A stretch of DNA of 64,000 nt from contig NC_016609.1 in the NCBI RefSeq assembly GCF_000246855.1, positions 4,154,001 through 4,218,000 of the forward strand, written 5' to 3'. The position numbers and the translations under genes are program-made. The notes below the pieces were generated by a model, which searched no databases, was not told the DNA's origin, and was given only the letters and a program-made list of their open reading frames with translations. This DNA comes from Niastella koreensis GR20-10. Lineage in GTDB: Bacteria; Bacteroidota; Bacteroidia; Chitinophagales; Chitinophagaceae. Below are positions 26,470-36,586 of this stretch, piece by piece. Position 1 is the first letter of the stretch. Each line of letters opens with the position of its first letter.

Positions 26470-27268
26470 ATGTACGATGCTACTACTAAAGCCGACTATT
26501 ATTTACTTTCCTTTTCCGTGTTTGAATATCGTTTTCGTTTAAACCAAACTGGCAACGCTGCTACCCTCTTCAGCACTACCTGCACATTTTTTAAGCCCCG
26601 CACAGAGGTGGTGACTTTTTTTTACACCGGCAGTACCGGGCGTTTCTATAATATTGCATTTACCCGAAGCTGGGTAGAAAAGAACCTATTGTTTTCTTCA
26701 GCGGCTGAAAAAGAAAAAGTGTTGCAGTTTTTGAATAACGAAACCAGCTTTCTAAACTGGATAGATATTGTACCAGATGCCGAGGCGCTTTCCGCGGCCA
26801 TTTTGCAGCAACTGCAGAGGGAAGAAACACCTGGCAACAACAGGCAATGGTTTGTTGACACCCTGCACCACACTATTGGTCATTTTTTTCATACTGCATT
26901 TGCCGACAGGCGCCTGGAGAATTATTCATCGCTGAATAATAAAGATTATGCAAAAGTAGCGCTGGTAAAAAAGCGAATGCTCGACAACTTGCAGAAACCC
27001 TTCGCCGGAGTCGATGCCATGCTAAAATAGCCGACATGCCGGCTACTAAACTGAAGGCAATATTCAAATCGATCTTTGGCTTTTCCGTGCTTCAGTACCA
27101 TAAAGAAAAGAACCTGTTATTTGCCCGTCAGCTGGTGCAGCGCTCACCGGTACAAATTAAAAAAGTGGCGGCTATTGCCGGTATCAAACAGTAAACAAAT
27201 TTTCGGCAGCGTATAAAAAGCGATTTGGATCATTACCCACGGCGGACAGACGAGCGAACATTTATTGA
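26470..27268 (+). pseudogene. AraC-family transcriptional regulator, frameshifted
   Basis: Frame 1 (26470-27030) carries the N-terminal domain and the start of the HTH domain (VALVKKRMLDNLQKPFAGVD AMLK, then TAG). The HTH continues in another frame (KIADMPATKLKAIFKSIFGF, SVLQYHKEKNLLFARQLVQR, VAAIAGIK), and a second shift is needed to reach the family ending FSAAYKKRFGSLP before TGA at 27266-27268. With shifts at about 27020 and 27190 the protein matches AraC regulators of Bacteroidota. The two shifts make it inactive. Confidence 0.7.
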
Positions 27269-27382
27269 TGGCGCAAAAAATATGTCCGATTGGACTATTG
27301 AAATACATTTATATACAGTGCATGTTTCTATTTAAGGAATTATCTTGGGCCGGAATCTCAGATTCCCTAAACCCCGCTTCGA

Positions 27383-27423
27383 CTTTATTCAGCCTTGCTA
27401 CTCTTAAAGGAGACTGAATAAAG
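27383..27423 (+). repeat. 10-bp inverted repeat between AraC remnant and T9SS gene
   Basis: CTTTATTCAG at 27383-27392 and CTGAATAAAG at 27414-27423, perfect, with a 21-base loop. No T-run follows. The region 27269-27653 otherwise holds nothing that I can support; the upstream signals of the T9SS gene must lie here. Confidence 0.45.
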
Positions 27424-27653
27424 GCGAATGCTTTATGTAACTTTATGAAAGTACCCCCATCTTCACTTTGTTTCGTGTTCTATCACTTCATTTGCAAACT
27501 GTCGATCAGATCTTGTGTGCCTTTCTCACTTGTTTTTATTCATAAGAACCATATTGCAATAAAAGCCTGATTGGTGATTCGATTACAGCGATCACTTTCC
27601 CTTTACATTTTCCCTAAACAATACATTTCTTATATCCCTTTAACCCCAACCAA

Positions 27654-30287
27654 ATGCGAAATTTGTACATTTTTCTTTTTTTCTTTATTCTGAGTACGGC
27701 TTACCGGGCCAGTGCTCAAACGCCTATTTCCGGTTTTTATGTAGCCAATAACACGGTTAGAACCATTGTTCAAAGCGGAAACACCATTTATATTGGGGGC
27801 GATTTTACGGCTGTGGGGCCAAACCTGCATAATGGCGCTTCGCTCGATGCCACTACCGGGTATGGAGACCCCTCTTTTGCCCTGCCCAATGGAATTGTTT
27901 ATGCTGCGGTGCCGGATGGAAGCGGCGGCTGGTATATCGGTGGCAATTTTACAAGAGTAGGCAATTTTACAAGAAATTATATTGCCCGTATCAATGCAGA
28001 TGGGTCTGTGAATACGTGGGACCCTAATGCAAACGGTATGGTGCAGACTATAGCCGTAGTAGGTTCTACTATATATGCCGGCGGATACTTTAATGCCATC
28101 GGCGCACAGAACAGGAACTATATTGCGGCCCTCGATGCTACCACTGGCCTGGCCACTGCCTGGAATCCCAATGCAAGTGATCCAGTACTTGCTTTAGCCA
28201 TAAACGGCTCTACCCTATTTGCCGGCGGAATATTTACTACTATCGGCGCACAAGCCAGGAACTTTATTGCAGCCCTCGATGTTTCTACTGGTCTTGCCAC
28301 TACCTGGAACCCCAACCCCGATAATACAGTAAATACCATAGCCCTGGACGGTTCTACCGTGTATGCAGGAGGAAGCTTTACCAGTATCGACGGACAAACC
28401 AGGAATTATATTGCAGCCCTCGATGCCACTACTGCCCTTGCCACTGCCTGGGACCCTAATGCAACTGCTTCAGTAGTTGCATTGGCCATAAACGGTTCTA
28501 CCGTATATGCCGGCGGAACTTTCACTAACATCGGCGGTCAGTCCAGGAACCGCATTGCAGCCCTCGACGCCACAACTGGCCTTGCCACTACCTGGAATCC
28601 CAATTCCAATGGTGCAATAATTACCGTAGCCCTGGACGGTTCTACCGTGTATGCAGGAGGAACTTTTACGAATATCGGCGGACAAAGCAGGAACTATATT
28701 GCGGCCCTCGATGCTATTACCGGCCTTGCCACTGCCTTTGATCCCAATGCAAATAATAGAATATATTCTATAGGGGTAAACGGCTCTACCGTGTATGCTG
28801 GCGGAAATTTTAGCAATATCGGTGGGCAGCCAAGAAGCCGTATTGCAGCCCTCGATGCCACTACCGGCCAGCTTACTGCCTGGAATCCCAATGCAAGTAG
28901 CACAGTAAATACTATAGTTGTAGACGGTACTACCGTGTATGCAGGCGGAAACTTTACTACTATCGGCGGACAAACCCGAAACAGTATTGCAGCCCTGGAT
29001 GCCACTACCGGTCTTGCCACTGCATGGGATCCCAATTCCAGTGGAATAGTAAATACCATAGCCGTAAACAGTTCTATCGTGTATGCAGGCGGATCATTTA
29101 CTACTATCGGCGGACAAACCCGAAACCGTATTGCAACCCTCGATGCCACTACCGGCCTTGCCACTGCCTGGAATCCCAATGCAAATAATTCAATAAATAC
29201 TATAGTTGTAGACGGTTCTACCGTATATGCAGGAGGAGGCTTTACCACTATCGGCGGACAAACCCGAAACCGTATTGCAGCCCTCGATGCTACTACCGGC
29301 CTTGCCACTGCCTGGAATCCCAATTCCAATTCTACAATAGCTACCATTTCCGTAAACAGCTCTATCGTATATGCAGGAGGAGGCTTTACCACTATCGGCG
29401 GACAAACCCGAAACCGTATTGCAGCCCTCGATGCTACTACCGGCCTTGCCACTGCCTGGAATCCCAATTCCAATTCTACAATAGCTACCATTTCCGTAAA
29501 CGGCTCTACCGTGTATGCAGGCGGAAATTTTACTACTATCGGCGGACAATCAAGTCTCCGAATTGCAGCTATTGACGCCACTACCGGCCTTACCACTACC
29601 TGGAATTCTAATGCAAGTTCTACAATATTTGCTATAGCGGTAAACGGTTCTACCGTGTATGCAGGCGGAGCGTTTTCTATAATCGGAGGAGTGATAAATC
29701 CCAATTTTGCGGCTCTGCCCATCTTTACATTGCCGCTTCGCTTTCTTTCTTTTACAGCTACTGCGCAGGGTTCTGTTACCAGCAAAGTAATTTGCAACTG
29801 GACAACCGCCGAAGAGCAGAACACGGCGTATTTTATTGTTGAAAGAAGTGCAGATGGGAACAGCTTTTCAAGCATTGGCACAGTGACTGCAACTGATATC
29901 TCGTCATTTAGTCAACATTATTCATTTACCGATAACAATCCGCCGGCAACAACAAGTTGGTACCGTATAAAGCAGATTGACCGGGATGGAAAGGCCACTT
30001 ATTCGAAGACGATAACCGTTTCTTCTGTAGCCAGTGTCGCTACCCTTCGCCTGTTGCCTAATCCTGTACAGCAGGATGCAACGTTGATCATTAAGCTGGC
30101 GGAAAAAGATTATGTGCGTTATACTATTTTTGATCAAAGTGGAAAAAGGGTCGCGGCATCTTTCCTCCATCTCGATAAAGGGAACAATAGCATCAGCATG
30201 TCCCTGCAACCGCTTGCAAAAGGCATCTATACTATACGGGTAAACGGAACAAAAACGAACACCTGGTTACAGTTTGTAAAACAATAG
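27654..30287 (+). CDS. secreted beta-propeller-like repeat protein with T9SS sorting domain
   Basis: 877 residues. Signal peptide (IFLFFFILSTAYRASAQ). Residues about 40-690 form 13 full repeats of about 45-50 residues, consensus YAGG.FT.IGGQ.RN.IAA followed by LDATTGLATAWNPN, plus a partial fourteenth; the pattern is like the delta-60 or lyase-type propeller repeats of secreted Bacteroidota proteins. Units 11 and 12 are almost identical at DNA level (about 29230-29500). Then a beta-sandwich domain (FTATAQGSVTSKVICNW, FIVERSADGNSFSSIGTV) and a C-terminal type IX sorting domain (LLPNPVQQDATLIIKL, YTIFDQSGKRV, LAKGIYTIRVN). Probably exported through T9SS and bound to the surface; ligand unknown. 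Confidence 0.9.
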   Translation: MRNLYIFLFFFILSTAYRASAQTPISGFYVANNTVRTIVQSGNTIYIGGDFTAVGPNLHNGASLDATTGYGDPSFALPNGIVYAAVPDGSGGWYIGGNFTRVGNFTRNYIARINADGSVNTWDPNANGMVQTIAVVGSTIYAGGYFNAIGAQNRNYIAALDATTGLATAWNPNASDPVLALAINGSTLFAGGIFTTIGAQARNFIAALDVSTGLATTWNPNPDNTVNTIALDGSTVYAGGSFTSIDGQTRNYIAALDATTALATAWDPNATASVVALAINGSTVYAGGTFTNIGGQSRNRIAALDATTGLATTWNPNSNGAIITVALDGSTVYAGGTFTNIGGQSRNYIAALDAITGLATAFDPNANNRIYSIGVNGSTVYAGGNFSNIGGQPRSRIAALDATTGQLTAWNPNASSTVNTIVVDGTTVYAGGNFTTIGGQTRNSIAALDATTGLATAWDPNSSGIVNTIAVNSSIVYAGGSFTTIGGQTRNRIATLDATTGLATAWNPNANNSINTIVVDGSTVYAGGGFTTIGGQTRNRIAALDATTGLATAWNPNSNSTIATISVNSSIVYAGGGFTTIGGQTRNRIAALDATTGLATAWNPNSNSTIATISVNGSTVYAGGNFTTIGGQSSLRIAAIDATTGLTTTWNSNASSTIFAIAVNGSTVYAGGAFSIIGGVINPNFAALPIFTLPLRFLSFTATAQGSVTSKVICNWTTAEEQNTAYFIVERSADGNSFSSIGTVTATDISSFSQHYSFTDNNPPATTSWYRIKQIDRDGKATYSKTITVSSVASVATLRLLPNPVQQDATLIIKLAEKDYVRYTIFDQSGKRVAASFLHLDKGNNSISMSLQPLAKGIYTIRVNGTKTNTWLQFVKQ

Positions 30288-30514
30288 AACAATATCCCTT
30301 TTTTTATTTCATAATCAACGACTTAAACTTATATATAGCGCCCAATTCCCTCCGCAACTGGTTTGAAGAAATTACAATCCGGTTCGGAGGTTCGGTTTAA
30401 ATACCCTGTTGGCGCTATACTTAGGGTATCTACCTTCTTTTTTCGCCCGACGCATTCCGTGAAAGGTATTTAATGCCCGGCGGTCATTTTCTACTTCTGG
30501 GGCAGCCAGATAAA

Positions 30515-31297
30515 ATGCCAGCAACGAACTACCCAACTGCGGGTACTGGGCGGCGGACTGGTAGCGTTGCTGCTGCTCTCTCTTTTGACCATACGGTTGT
30601 ACCGGCAGCGTCAGAAATTAAACCGCCAGGCGGTTTTGTCGTTGCAGCAGCAGGAAGTAACCTTACTAAAAGCAGTGCTGGAAGGACAGCAGCAGGAAAG
30701 GACCGTATTGCCCGTGACATGCACGATGATATGGGTTCTGGTTTAACCACCATTCTGTATCTCTGCCAGGACCTGGACCGCTCGCTAGCGCCTTCAAGCG
30801 ACACGGTGCCTGCGAAAATAGCCGCCACCGCGCGGTCGCTCACCACTAAAATGAATGAGATCATCTGGTCGATGAACCAGCAGTACGATACCATGGAGGA
30901 CCTGGTGGCGTATATCCGTCACCATGCCGGTGAATTGCTGGACAGCTCGCCGCTGAATTATGTCACCTTTGTACCTGAATCGATTCCTGCCATCCGGCTT
31001 TCGGGCAAAGCACGTCGCAATATTTACCTCGTGGTCAAAGAAGCCCTGCATAACGCACTGAAACATGCCCGGGCCACCCATATTCAGATTGACATTCAGG
31101 TAAACAGTCATTTAATTATTCGGGTAAAGGACAATGGCCAGGGGATGGTTGCCGGTACCGAACGCCGGTTTAGCAATGGCTTGCAAAATATGCAGGCAAG
31201 AATGGATTTCATAGGCGCAGCGCTGGACATACAAACTGCAGAAGGCACCTTGGTGATGATTACAGTTCCTTTAGCCGCTAATGACATGCTCACCTGA
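30515..31297 (+). pseudogene. LytS/NarX-type sensor histidine kinase, 5'-truncated and frameshifted
   Basis: The 3' part is clear: RIARDMHDDMGSGLTTILYL (HisKA_3 with phospho-acceptor His in DMHDD), MNEIIWSMN, ALHNALKHARATHIQI (N box), VKDNGQGM, GLQNMQARM. The upstream part is in another frame, where it reads QQRTTQLRVLGGGLVALLLL SLLTIRLYRQ and LSLQQQEVTLLKAVLEGQQQ ER: membrane helix plus coiled coil. One base is missing at GAAAGGACCG (about 30705). The sensory N-terminus is absent. Followed by the damaged response regulator gene, its likely former partner. Confidence 0.7.
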
Positions 31298-31321
31298 CCT
31301 ATAACTTTTGTTCTATTGTTA

Positions 31322-31345
31322 TCCCGCCGAGCGGGCTTATTTTTA
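31322..31345 (+). terminator. small GC hairpin followed by T-rich stretch
   Basis: CCCGC (31323-31327) pairs with GCGGG (31331-31335), loop CGA, followed by CTTATTTTTA. Lies between the kinase and the regulator remnants; a weak terminator or attenuator. Confidence 0.35.
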
Positions 31346-31349
31346 TAGT

Positions 31350-31664
31350 ATGCAATCCATTAGTATCAGCATTATAGAAGATAATACAGCCGTTCGCAAA
31401 GGCCTGGAACGCATTATCCAGGAAACGGACGGATTTCCCCTTCTTTCCTCCTATGAGAATGCAGAGGATGCCATCAGGGAACTGCCCGCTATTCAGCCCG
31501 ATATAGTGATCATGGACATTCAGTTACCCGGTGCCAGTGGGATTGACTGTGTACGGTAGTTGAAAGCCGCATTTCCCCATATGCAGTTCATGATGTTTAC
31601 CATTTATGAAGACAGTGAGCAGGTTTTTGAGGCATTGAGTGCGGGCGCTACCCCAATAAGTTAA
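31350..31664 (+). pseudogene. NarL-type response regulator receiver, with stop codon and truncated
   Basis: From ATG 31350: ISISIIEDNTAVRKGLERII, IQPDIVIMDIQLPGASGIDC VR (phospho-acceptor Asp in IMDIQ), then TAG at 31557-31559, and in the same frame LKAAFPHMQFMMFTIYEDSE QVFEALSAGAT, where similarity breaks off at about 31652. The LuxR-type HTH output domain is gone. The following 290 bases (31665-31953) carry no gene that I recognise. Confidence 0.7.
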
Positions 31665-31953
31665 GTTTTTTTGATCAAGTCCAACAGAGCACTGTAAGGG
31701 ATAGCTGCATCTGCAAAACATGTATCGCATAGGGCGTGGCTGAGAATAGATCTGCAGATGATTCATAACGGCTTGGGCCAACATCTTGTGAGCAACACCG
31801 GCTGTGCTAATTAAGGTAGTTTATTTAAAAGCCATGGGTTAGTACTCTTTTCCAATTAAATTCTGTTGGTAGCTTACAGAAAAAAATCTATTTTGTTGCC
31901 GAAATGGAGCATTACGACTGCAAACTTCCAATGTCTCAATATAAGGTTCATTT

Positions 31954-32532
31954 ATGACTAAAAGCCTTCTCCTCGATACAAAAACATTTTTCAGGATCCT
32001 GATAAACTATTTCATCTTGACTATTCTATGGTCAATCGCTTGTTTTCAATTTGACAGGTACTTTGGAGAAAACAGGTTTGGTCTAAAAGCAATAGGTTTT
32101 GTTACCCTGTTCAGTTTATCCTTTGCTTTTGGACTTGGTTTGCGCAGGTTTATCAAAATTACTTTGCTGCTTGTTATTTTTTTAGCTACATTTTTTATAG
32201 TTTCCTTCGTTATAGGTCCTTTATCTGCTAATCTAGTACAAGATTCAACTTGGCTGAGTGGACTTATAATGTCATCAGTCGCTGCCACAATTCTGGTAAT
32301 GACACTGAACCACATAAAAAGAATCGAATTTATTTATCCTTGCATCCTCACAACGATACTTTTTGCCCTTCCTTCATATTTTACCCAAGTGCGAAGGCTT
32401 GAGGATAGATTATACTGGGCGTACGATATACACCCCAGTATCAGCATGTTCAACTTATGGCAAGGACTCACAATCATTTCTCTTTCGTTGGGCTGCTGTC
32501 TCTCAAGACAGCAGCCAACTGTACATGCTTAA
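31954..32532 (+). CDS. hypothetical multi-pass membrane protein (192 aa)
   Basis: About six hydrophobic helices: ILINYFILTILWSIACF (residues 12-28), GFVTLFSLSFAFGLGL, ITLLLVIFLATFFIVSFVIG, WLSGLIMSSVAATILVM, IYPCILTTILFALPSYF, LTIISLSLGCCLSRQ. No family recognised and no charged catalytic motif. Stands alone between a truncated response regulator and a 370-base gap (32533-32906) in which I see no gene. Confidence 0.6.
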   Translation: MTKSLLLDTKTFFRILINYFILTILWSIACFQFDRYFGENRFGLKAIGFVTLFSLSFAFGLGLRRFIKITLLLVIFLATFFIVSFVIGPLSANLVQDSTWLSGLIMSSVAATILVMTLNHIKRIEFIYPCILTTILFALPSYFTQVRRLEDRLYWAYDIHPSISMFNLWQGLTIISLSLGCCLSRQQPTVHA

Positions 32533-32906
32533 TATGGGCATATCTATTTCAGGTAATCTCCGATGGATATAAGTTTCCCCTGGGCTGGGAGTCCCCTGAT
32601 GAGGCGCCTGTGATTAAAACTGTCTTTTTCATTTCTTTTTTTTAACTTTTGTCGTCATTGACAATACAAAGATGCTATCAAGGCGACTATGCTTGTTTAT
32701 ATCATTCTTGGTAAGATTTATACTTATCTCTGAAATTGTTTGTTTTAGGCTTTAATCACAACCGACAAAAAAGTATAACAATCGTTTTATAAATTGTCTT
32801 TTATAAATAATGGGATAAAATCCAAAATATTATCGCAGTGCCTTTATAATAGAAATAGCAAGCAAGGATTTCTCCTGGCTTGCTATCATTCCGTGACTTT
32901 GTAAGA

Positions 32907-33203
32907 TCAGGCCAGGATACCACCATCTATTGCCATATTACTTCCCGTTTTATATCCAGACTCGGGGCCAGCCAGAAAATTGACCAATGACGCAAATTCC
33001 TCAGGTTTGCCCAGGCGTTTTAAAGGTATAGCTTTGATAAACGCTTCCCTTACAGCCGGATCGGCTGGCATCATATCCGTGTCGATGAATCCTGGTTCAA
33101 TGGTATTAACCGTTATGTTCCTCGGTGCAAAATCCCATGCCAGGCCACAGCTGAAACCTTCAATAGCGGTAAAATCATTGTACTTCAGCTCCGACACAGC
33201 CAT
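32907..33203 (-). pseudogene. SDR-family oxidoreductase, C-terminal fragment
   Basis: About 98 residues corresponding to the last third of a short-chain dehydrogenase: FTAIEGFSCGLAWDFAPRNI TVNTIEPGFIDTDM, IPLKRLGKPEEFASLVNFLA and the terminal GYKTGSNMAIDGGILA. The NAD(P)-binding GxxxGxG half and the catalytic YxxxK are absent. It directly abuts the stop of the upstream oxidase gene, so a deletion joined the two. Confidence 0.7.
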
Positions 33204-35045
33204 TCATGCAACGGTTGAATGTAGCCTTGTGAATCCATCATCACTCCATTCTTCGCTACCTACACCATGATGCACAAAGAACAGTCCGTCAGGATCATAT
33301 TTCTTTTTTACTTCAGATAGTTTTGAATAATTAGTACCCCAAAAAGAATGCTGCCAGTCCGGTTCAAAAAAATTGCTTTCTGAAACATAAGAGCCAGTGC
33401 CGGGTGCGATATGGCGTAATGCCACCATCGCCTTATTGATATGATCTGCCGAATGGGAAGCGGCCTGTATATCCGGTTCATGACCGGAAATACCTGGGAT
33501 CACGGGGCCAGTTTCATCTCCACCTGCTATGATAGCCAGAGCAAATGCTGTTAGTACGGAAGGATTAGTAGCTGTTTCTTTAGCTGCTGCTATTTCTTCT
33601 TTTGGTGCTCCCGCAAGTCCCTTATTAAAATGCAAACCAACTGTCCAGAAACGGGTAGCTGTAAATAATGCATTTACTAATTGCTTTTGTTTGCTATCCT
33701 CAAGCAGTTCAGCAGGTAGCCAGACAGAATGGTAGCCATGCCAGAACTGTCCGACCTGCTCCTGATCGCCAGACCAAAAGATATTCTCTGAAGGAGCATT
33801 TGGGCGGTCATCTTTCACTATCGCTGACGGCGCATATTTAGCGAGAATGGCGGAATCCCACATATACTTTGCAGGCAGGGATACAATATCAAGCGGTCTT
33901 TGCCAACTATATTCCTGCGGCGAACTATTTACCCAATCCTCAAACGATTTCCATATCTCCTTTGCCTCTTTACTCTCCATGCCCTGAAAGTTCATGCTAA
34001 TAGCGGCATGATTATCTGCATAGAATTTAAATTGTTCTCCCCAATGTGGGTTAAACAATTGTTCATTGTAAAAGCTAATAAGCCGTTCTATCAATTTTTT
34101 ATAGGCGGCATCTGAATTGGCTTTTATACTTCCTGAAACGGCGCCAAACCAGGTTGGCAATTCACGTGTTTTAAGTGTTATCTTTGTTATTACGCCTAAA
34201 CTTCCGCCACCGCCACCTTTCAGTCCCCAAAACAAATCAGGGTTCTGACAGGCATTTACAACAAGAATTTTGCCTTTGGCTGTTATGATCTCCGCTTCTA
34301 ATAATGCCGCAGCAGCCAAGCCATATTTTTTTGAATAGCTTCCAAAGCCTCCGCTCTGAATTAAGCCCGCTACCCCTACGGTGGCACATCCCCCGCCCTG
34401 AACATAGCGACCAGCTTTTGCAGTCACTGCTTCATATACGTGCATCCAGATAGCACCTGCACCAATGCTAACCGCTTGTTGCGGTTGCTGATTGCTTTCA
34501 CAACCAACGGGCACGAACAGGTCATGCAACTCTATTTTGTTCATGGCCCTTGTCCATACGAGTAATGAATCCGGTGCATTTGAAGTACCCTGGTAACTAT
34601 GGCCACCGCCTTTTACTACCAACCGCAAATTGTGTATACGGGCAAAATTTACTGCGGCGGCCACATCGTTCGCTGTCTTTGCAGCAACTGCATAGATGCT
34701 AGGTGAAGATGTCCATGCGTAGAGCCACCCGGCACTTTGGGTAAGGGCAGGTTGATCACCTATATAATAGGGGTTTCTTAATTCCCTGAAAACCTCCTTA
34801 CAAGCATTGCCTTTGGCATCAATTTTACAAGTATTAAGGGGTGATTCTATTTTTATGAGATTACCATTTACTTCCAGCTTTAGTTTCTCCCATTTTTTGT
34901 AAGATGGCCAGCCAGGGTCGGTGGGTCGGACACGCTTAAAAGTTAAAGATCTTGAACATGCCTCTAAAACTGTCAACAATGATCGCTTAGAAAATGTAAA
35001 TGCCGGTAAAATAAATGCTCTTTTGAGGAATTTTCTTCTTTGCAT
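33204..35045 (-). CDS. FAD-binding (berberine-bridge-type) oxidoreductase
   Basis: 613 residues. Basic N-terminus with hydrophobic stretch (MQRRKFLKRAFILPAFTFSK) suggests export or membrane targeting. FAD_binding_4 (PCMH) domain: ANDVAAAVNFARIHNLRLVV, KGGGHSYQGTSNA (His is the usual covalent FAD site), VSIGAGAIWMHVYEAV, VQGGGCATVGVAGLIQSGGF GS (Cys of a possible second linkage). C-terminal BBE motif: SNFFEPDWQHSFWGTNYSKL, KYDPDGLFFVHHGVGSEEWS. These enzymes oxidise alcohols, sugars or specialised metabolites. The last residues (LHSTVA) may have been altered by the junction with the SDR fragment. Confidence 0.85.
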   Translation of the reverse strand: MQRRKFLKRAFILPAFTFSKRSLLTVLEACSRSLTFKRVRPTDPGWPSYKKWEKLKLEVNGNLIKIESPLNTCKIDAKGNACKEVFRELRNPYYIGDQPALTQSAGWLYAWTSSPSIYAVAAKTANDVAAAVNFARIHNLRLVVKGGGHSYQGTSNAPDSLLVWTRAMNKIELHDLFVPVGCESNQQPQQAVSIGAGAIWMHVYEAVTAKAGRYVQGGGCATVGVAGLIQSGGFGSYSKKYGLAAAALLEAEIITAKGKILVVNACQNPDLFWGLKGGGGGSLGVITKITLKTRELPTWFGAVSGSIKANSDAAYKKLIERLISFYNEQLFNPHWGEQFKFYADNHAAISMNFQGMESKEAKEIWKSFEDWVNSSPQEYSWQRPLDIVSLPAKYMWDSAILAKYAPSAIVKDDRPNAPSENIFWSGDQEQVGQFWHGYHSVWLPAELLEDSKQKQLVNALFTATRFWTVGLHFNKGLAGAPKEEIAAAKETATNPSVLTAFALAIIAGGDETGPVIPGISGHEPDIQAASHSADHINKAMVALRHIAPGTGSYVSESNFFEPDWQHSFWGTNYSKLSEVKKKYDPDGLFFVHHGVGSEEWSDDGFTRLHSTVA

Positions 35046-35221
35046 GATGATATGGTTTATAGAATGTGGCCTTCCACTGAATGGCGTAAGGATTCAAAAC
35101 TCTCATTAGATTTCCCTGTCGTATACTCTCTTTTCAGTGTTATATCAAAAGTTTGTCCTGCAAGGATAGTTTGTTGCTAAAACCAAAAAGAATATTTAAA
35201 TACCTATTAAAGACGGCTGAT

Positions 35222-35971
35222 TTATTCTGCAATACTATGTAGCACGATAAAGAACAGCAGTGTGCGGTAAACGAATACGATCAACGTTAATGTGGTTAAG
35301 CTCAACGCGGCACCGCGCAAAATACTCTGCAATACGGAGCTTTGGTAAACCCTTTTCAATGCAAATACTAAATAAAGCCAGCAGGTGCAATAGGTTAGAC
35401 CAATCAGAAAAGATTCTGATTCGATCACCACGCCCGCACCAGGAATTATATAGAACAGTTGGGTAAACCAGGGTACCAGAATCAGGAAGGCGATCAAAAA
35501 AGAATAATAATTCAGTGCAAAAACCAGGTATAATGCAAAGCTGCCACGCCTAAGACCATACAGCAGCCACAGAACCAACGCGAACAGTGGTACCATAATC
35601 ACAAAATACTCCTTTTGCTCAAAATGCATAGCTATATTAAACCGTTCTGCCATTAAATCCTGGCCAATCTTCAATTCTGCCGCTTTGTGCATGATGAGCG
35701 GTTCAAAGTAACCCCGATAACTGTCCAGTGCATAATGAAAAAGCCCTTTAGATTTCACGATAAAAAACAAAAAGTTCAGAAAAACGAACAGCGCGAAAGG
35801 TCGGACATATTCCTTCTGACCGGGATGTAACGATCTTTCAGTGACCTTGCCTGGCTTAAAAAGCAATGCCGGTATCGTATGAAACAGTCGTAGATCAAAA
35901 TGCACCAAGTCGTGCAACGCTTCGTGTGCCATGCTTTTAAGACCAGTATTATGCTCAGGTTTTAACGCCAT
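35222..35971 (-). CDS. DUF3667 membrane protein
   Basis: 249 residues. N-terminal block typical of DUF3667 (HEALHDLVHFDLRLFHTIPA, LLFKPGKVTERSL, GQKEYVRPFALFVFLNFLFF), then five membrane segments between about 65 and 245 (for example YFVIMVPLFALVLWLL, LVFALNYYSFLIAFLILVPW). Family without assigned function, common in Bacteroidota. The usual Cys pairs ahead of the first block are lacking, so the start may be degenerate or this is a short variant. Isolated gene. Confidence 0.75.
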   Translation of the reverse strand: MALKPEHNTGLKSMAHEALHDLVHFDLRLFHTIPALLFKPGKVTERSLHPGQKEYVRPFALFVFLNFLFFIVKSKGLFHYALDSYRGYFEPLIMHKAAELKIGQDLMAERFNIAMHFEQKEYFVIMVPLFALVLWLLYGLRRGSFALYLVFALNYYSFLIAFLILVPWFTQLFYIIPGAGVVIESESFLIGLTYCTCWLYLVFALKRVYQSSVLQSILRGAALSLTTLTLIVFVYRTLLFFIVLHSIAE

Positions 35972-36586
35972 GTCTTAAAGTTAAGAAGTTTTCCAGGAGT
36001 TTATCGAACAGCTTTGGTTGTTCTAGGTTTGCTGTTTTTGCTTTTATCCACCTCTCGTAACCTTCCTAAGTCAATGGGTCTTCAAGATGCCTTTTTACTA
36101 TTGAGTTATTTACTGATAAAAATGTTTTATTACTCTCCACTCAAATGAAAATATACTCTTGACATAACCGGCGCCGCCATGACTGTTAAACACCATTCGT
36201 TTCTATCTAATTTGCACTTAATTAAAGATGAGAATAATAGTTAGTATAACGGTTGTGAAGATAGCTGATTCTTGCAAACCTAAACCTAATAAAGAAATCG
36301 AACCCCTGGAATCTGCCTTACTATTGGGTCCTATGCATTAATAGCCAGAAAAAAATCGTTCTCTAAAAAAAACTCGAACCCCGATTTTATATCTCAAACG
36401 GTGAGATAAATTATAGATAATCAGGAGCTTGATTAAACGAAATAAGCGAATGATCAGATCTGATCATTCGCTCACGTGGATGAACAGAGTGCAATCGAAC
36501 CCCTTACCGATTTTCTTAATCTTTAAACCTGATAAAACCAGATAATCCCGACGAGATTGGACGTTTATCTATTTGCTGACAAATAG
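35972..36586. other. 600-base intergenic region with palindrome and TCGAACCCC motifs
   Basis: No ORF is convincing. It contains the 28-bp palindrome at 36445-36472 and three occurrences of TCGAACCCC (near 36299, 36372 and 36495), which on the - strand read GGGGTTCGA like tRNA T-loops. No complete tRNA can be folded around them. Confidence 0.4.
36445..36472. repeat. perfect 28-bp palindrome
   Basis: AGCGAATGATCAGA followed directly by its reverse complement TCTGATCATTCGCT, zero-base spacer. The sequence after it (CACGTGG) has no T-run, so it is not a standard terminator. Could be an operator or a cruciform site. Confidence 0.75.

Noticed and set aside
28100-29700. Regular repeats that could suggest a CRISPR or tandem array
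   Set aside because: The units are about 140-150 bp, in frame, and encode the protein repeats; no short direct repeat with unique spacers.
28694-29881. 395-codon ORF on the - strand opposite the T9SS gene
   Set aside because: It mirrors the repeats of the + strand protein; its composition (repeated PPAYTVEPF, VARPVVASRAAI) is a shadow of the repeated codons and has no domain character.
36290-36510. Possible tRNA genes on the - strand
   Set aside because: T-loop-like words are present but no D-arm, anticodon arm or acceptor stem can be paired.
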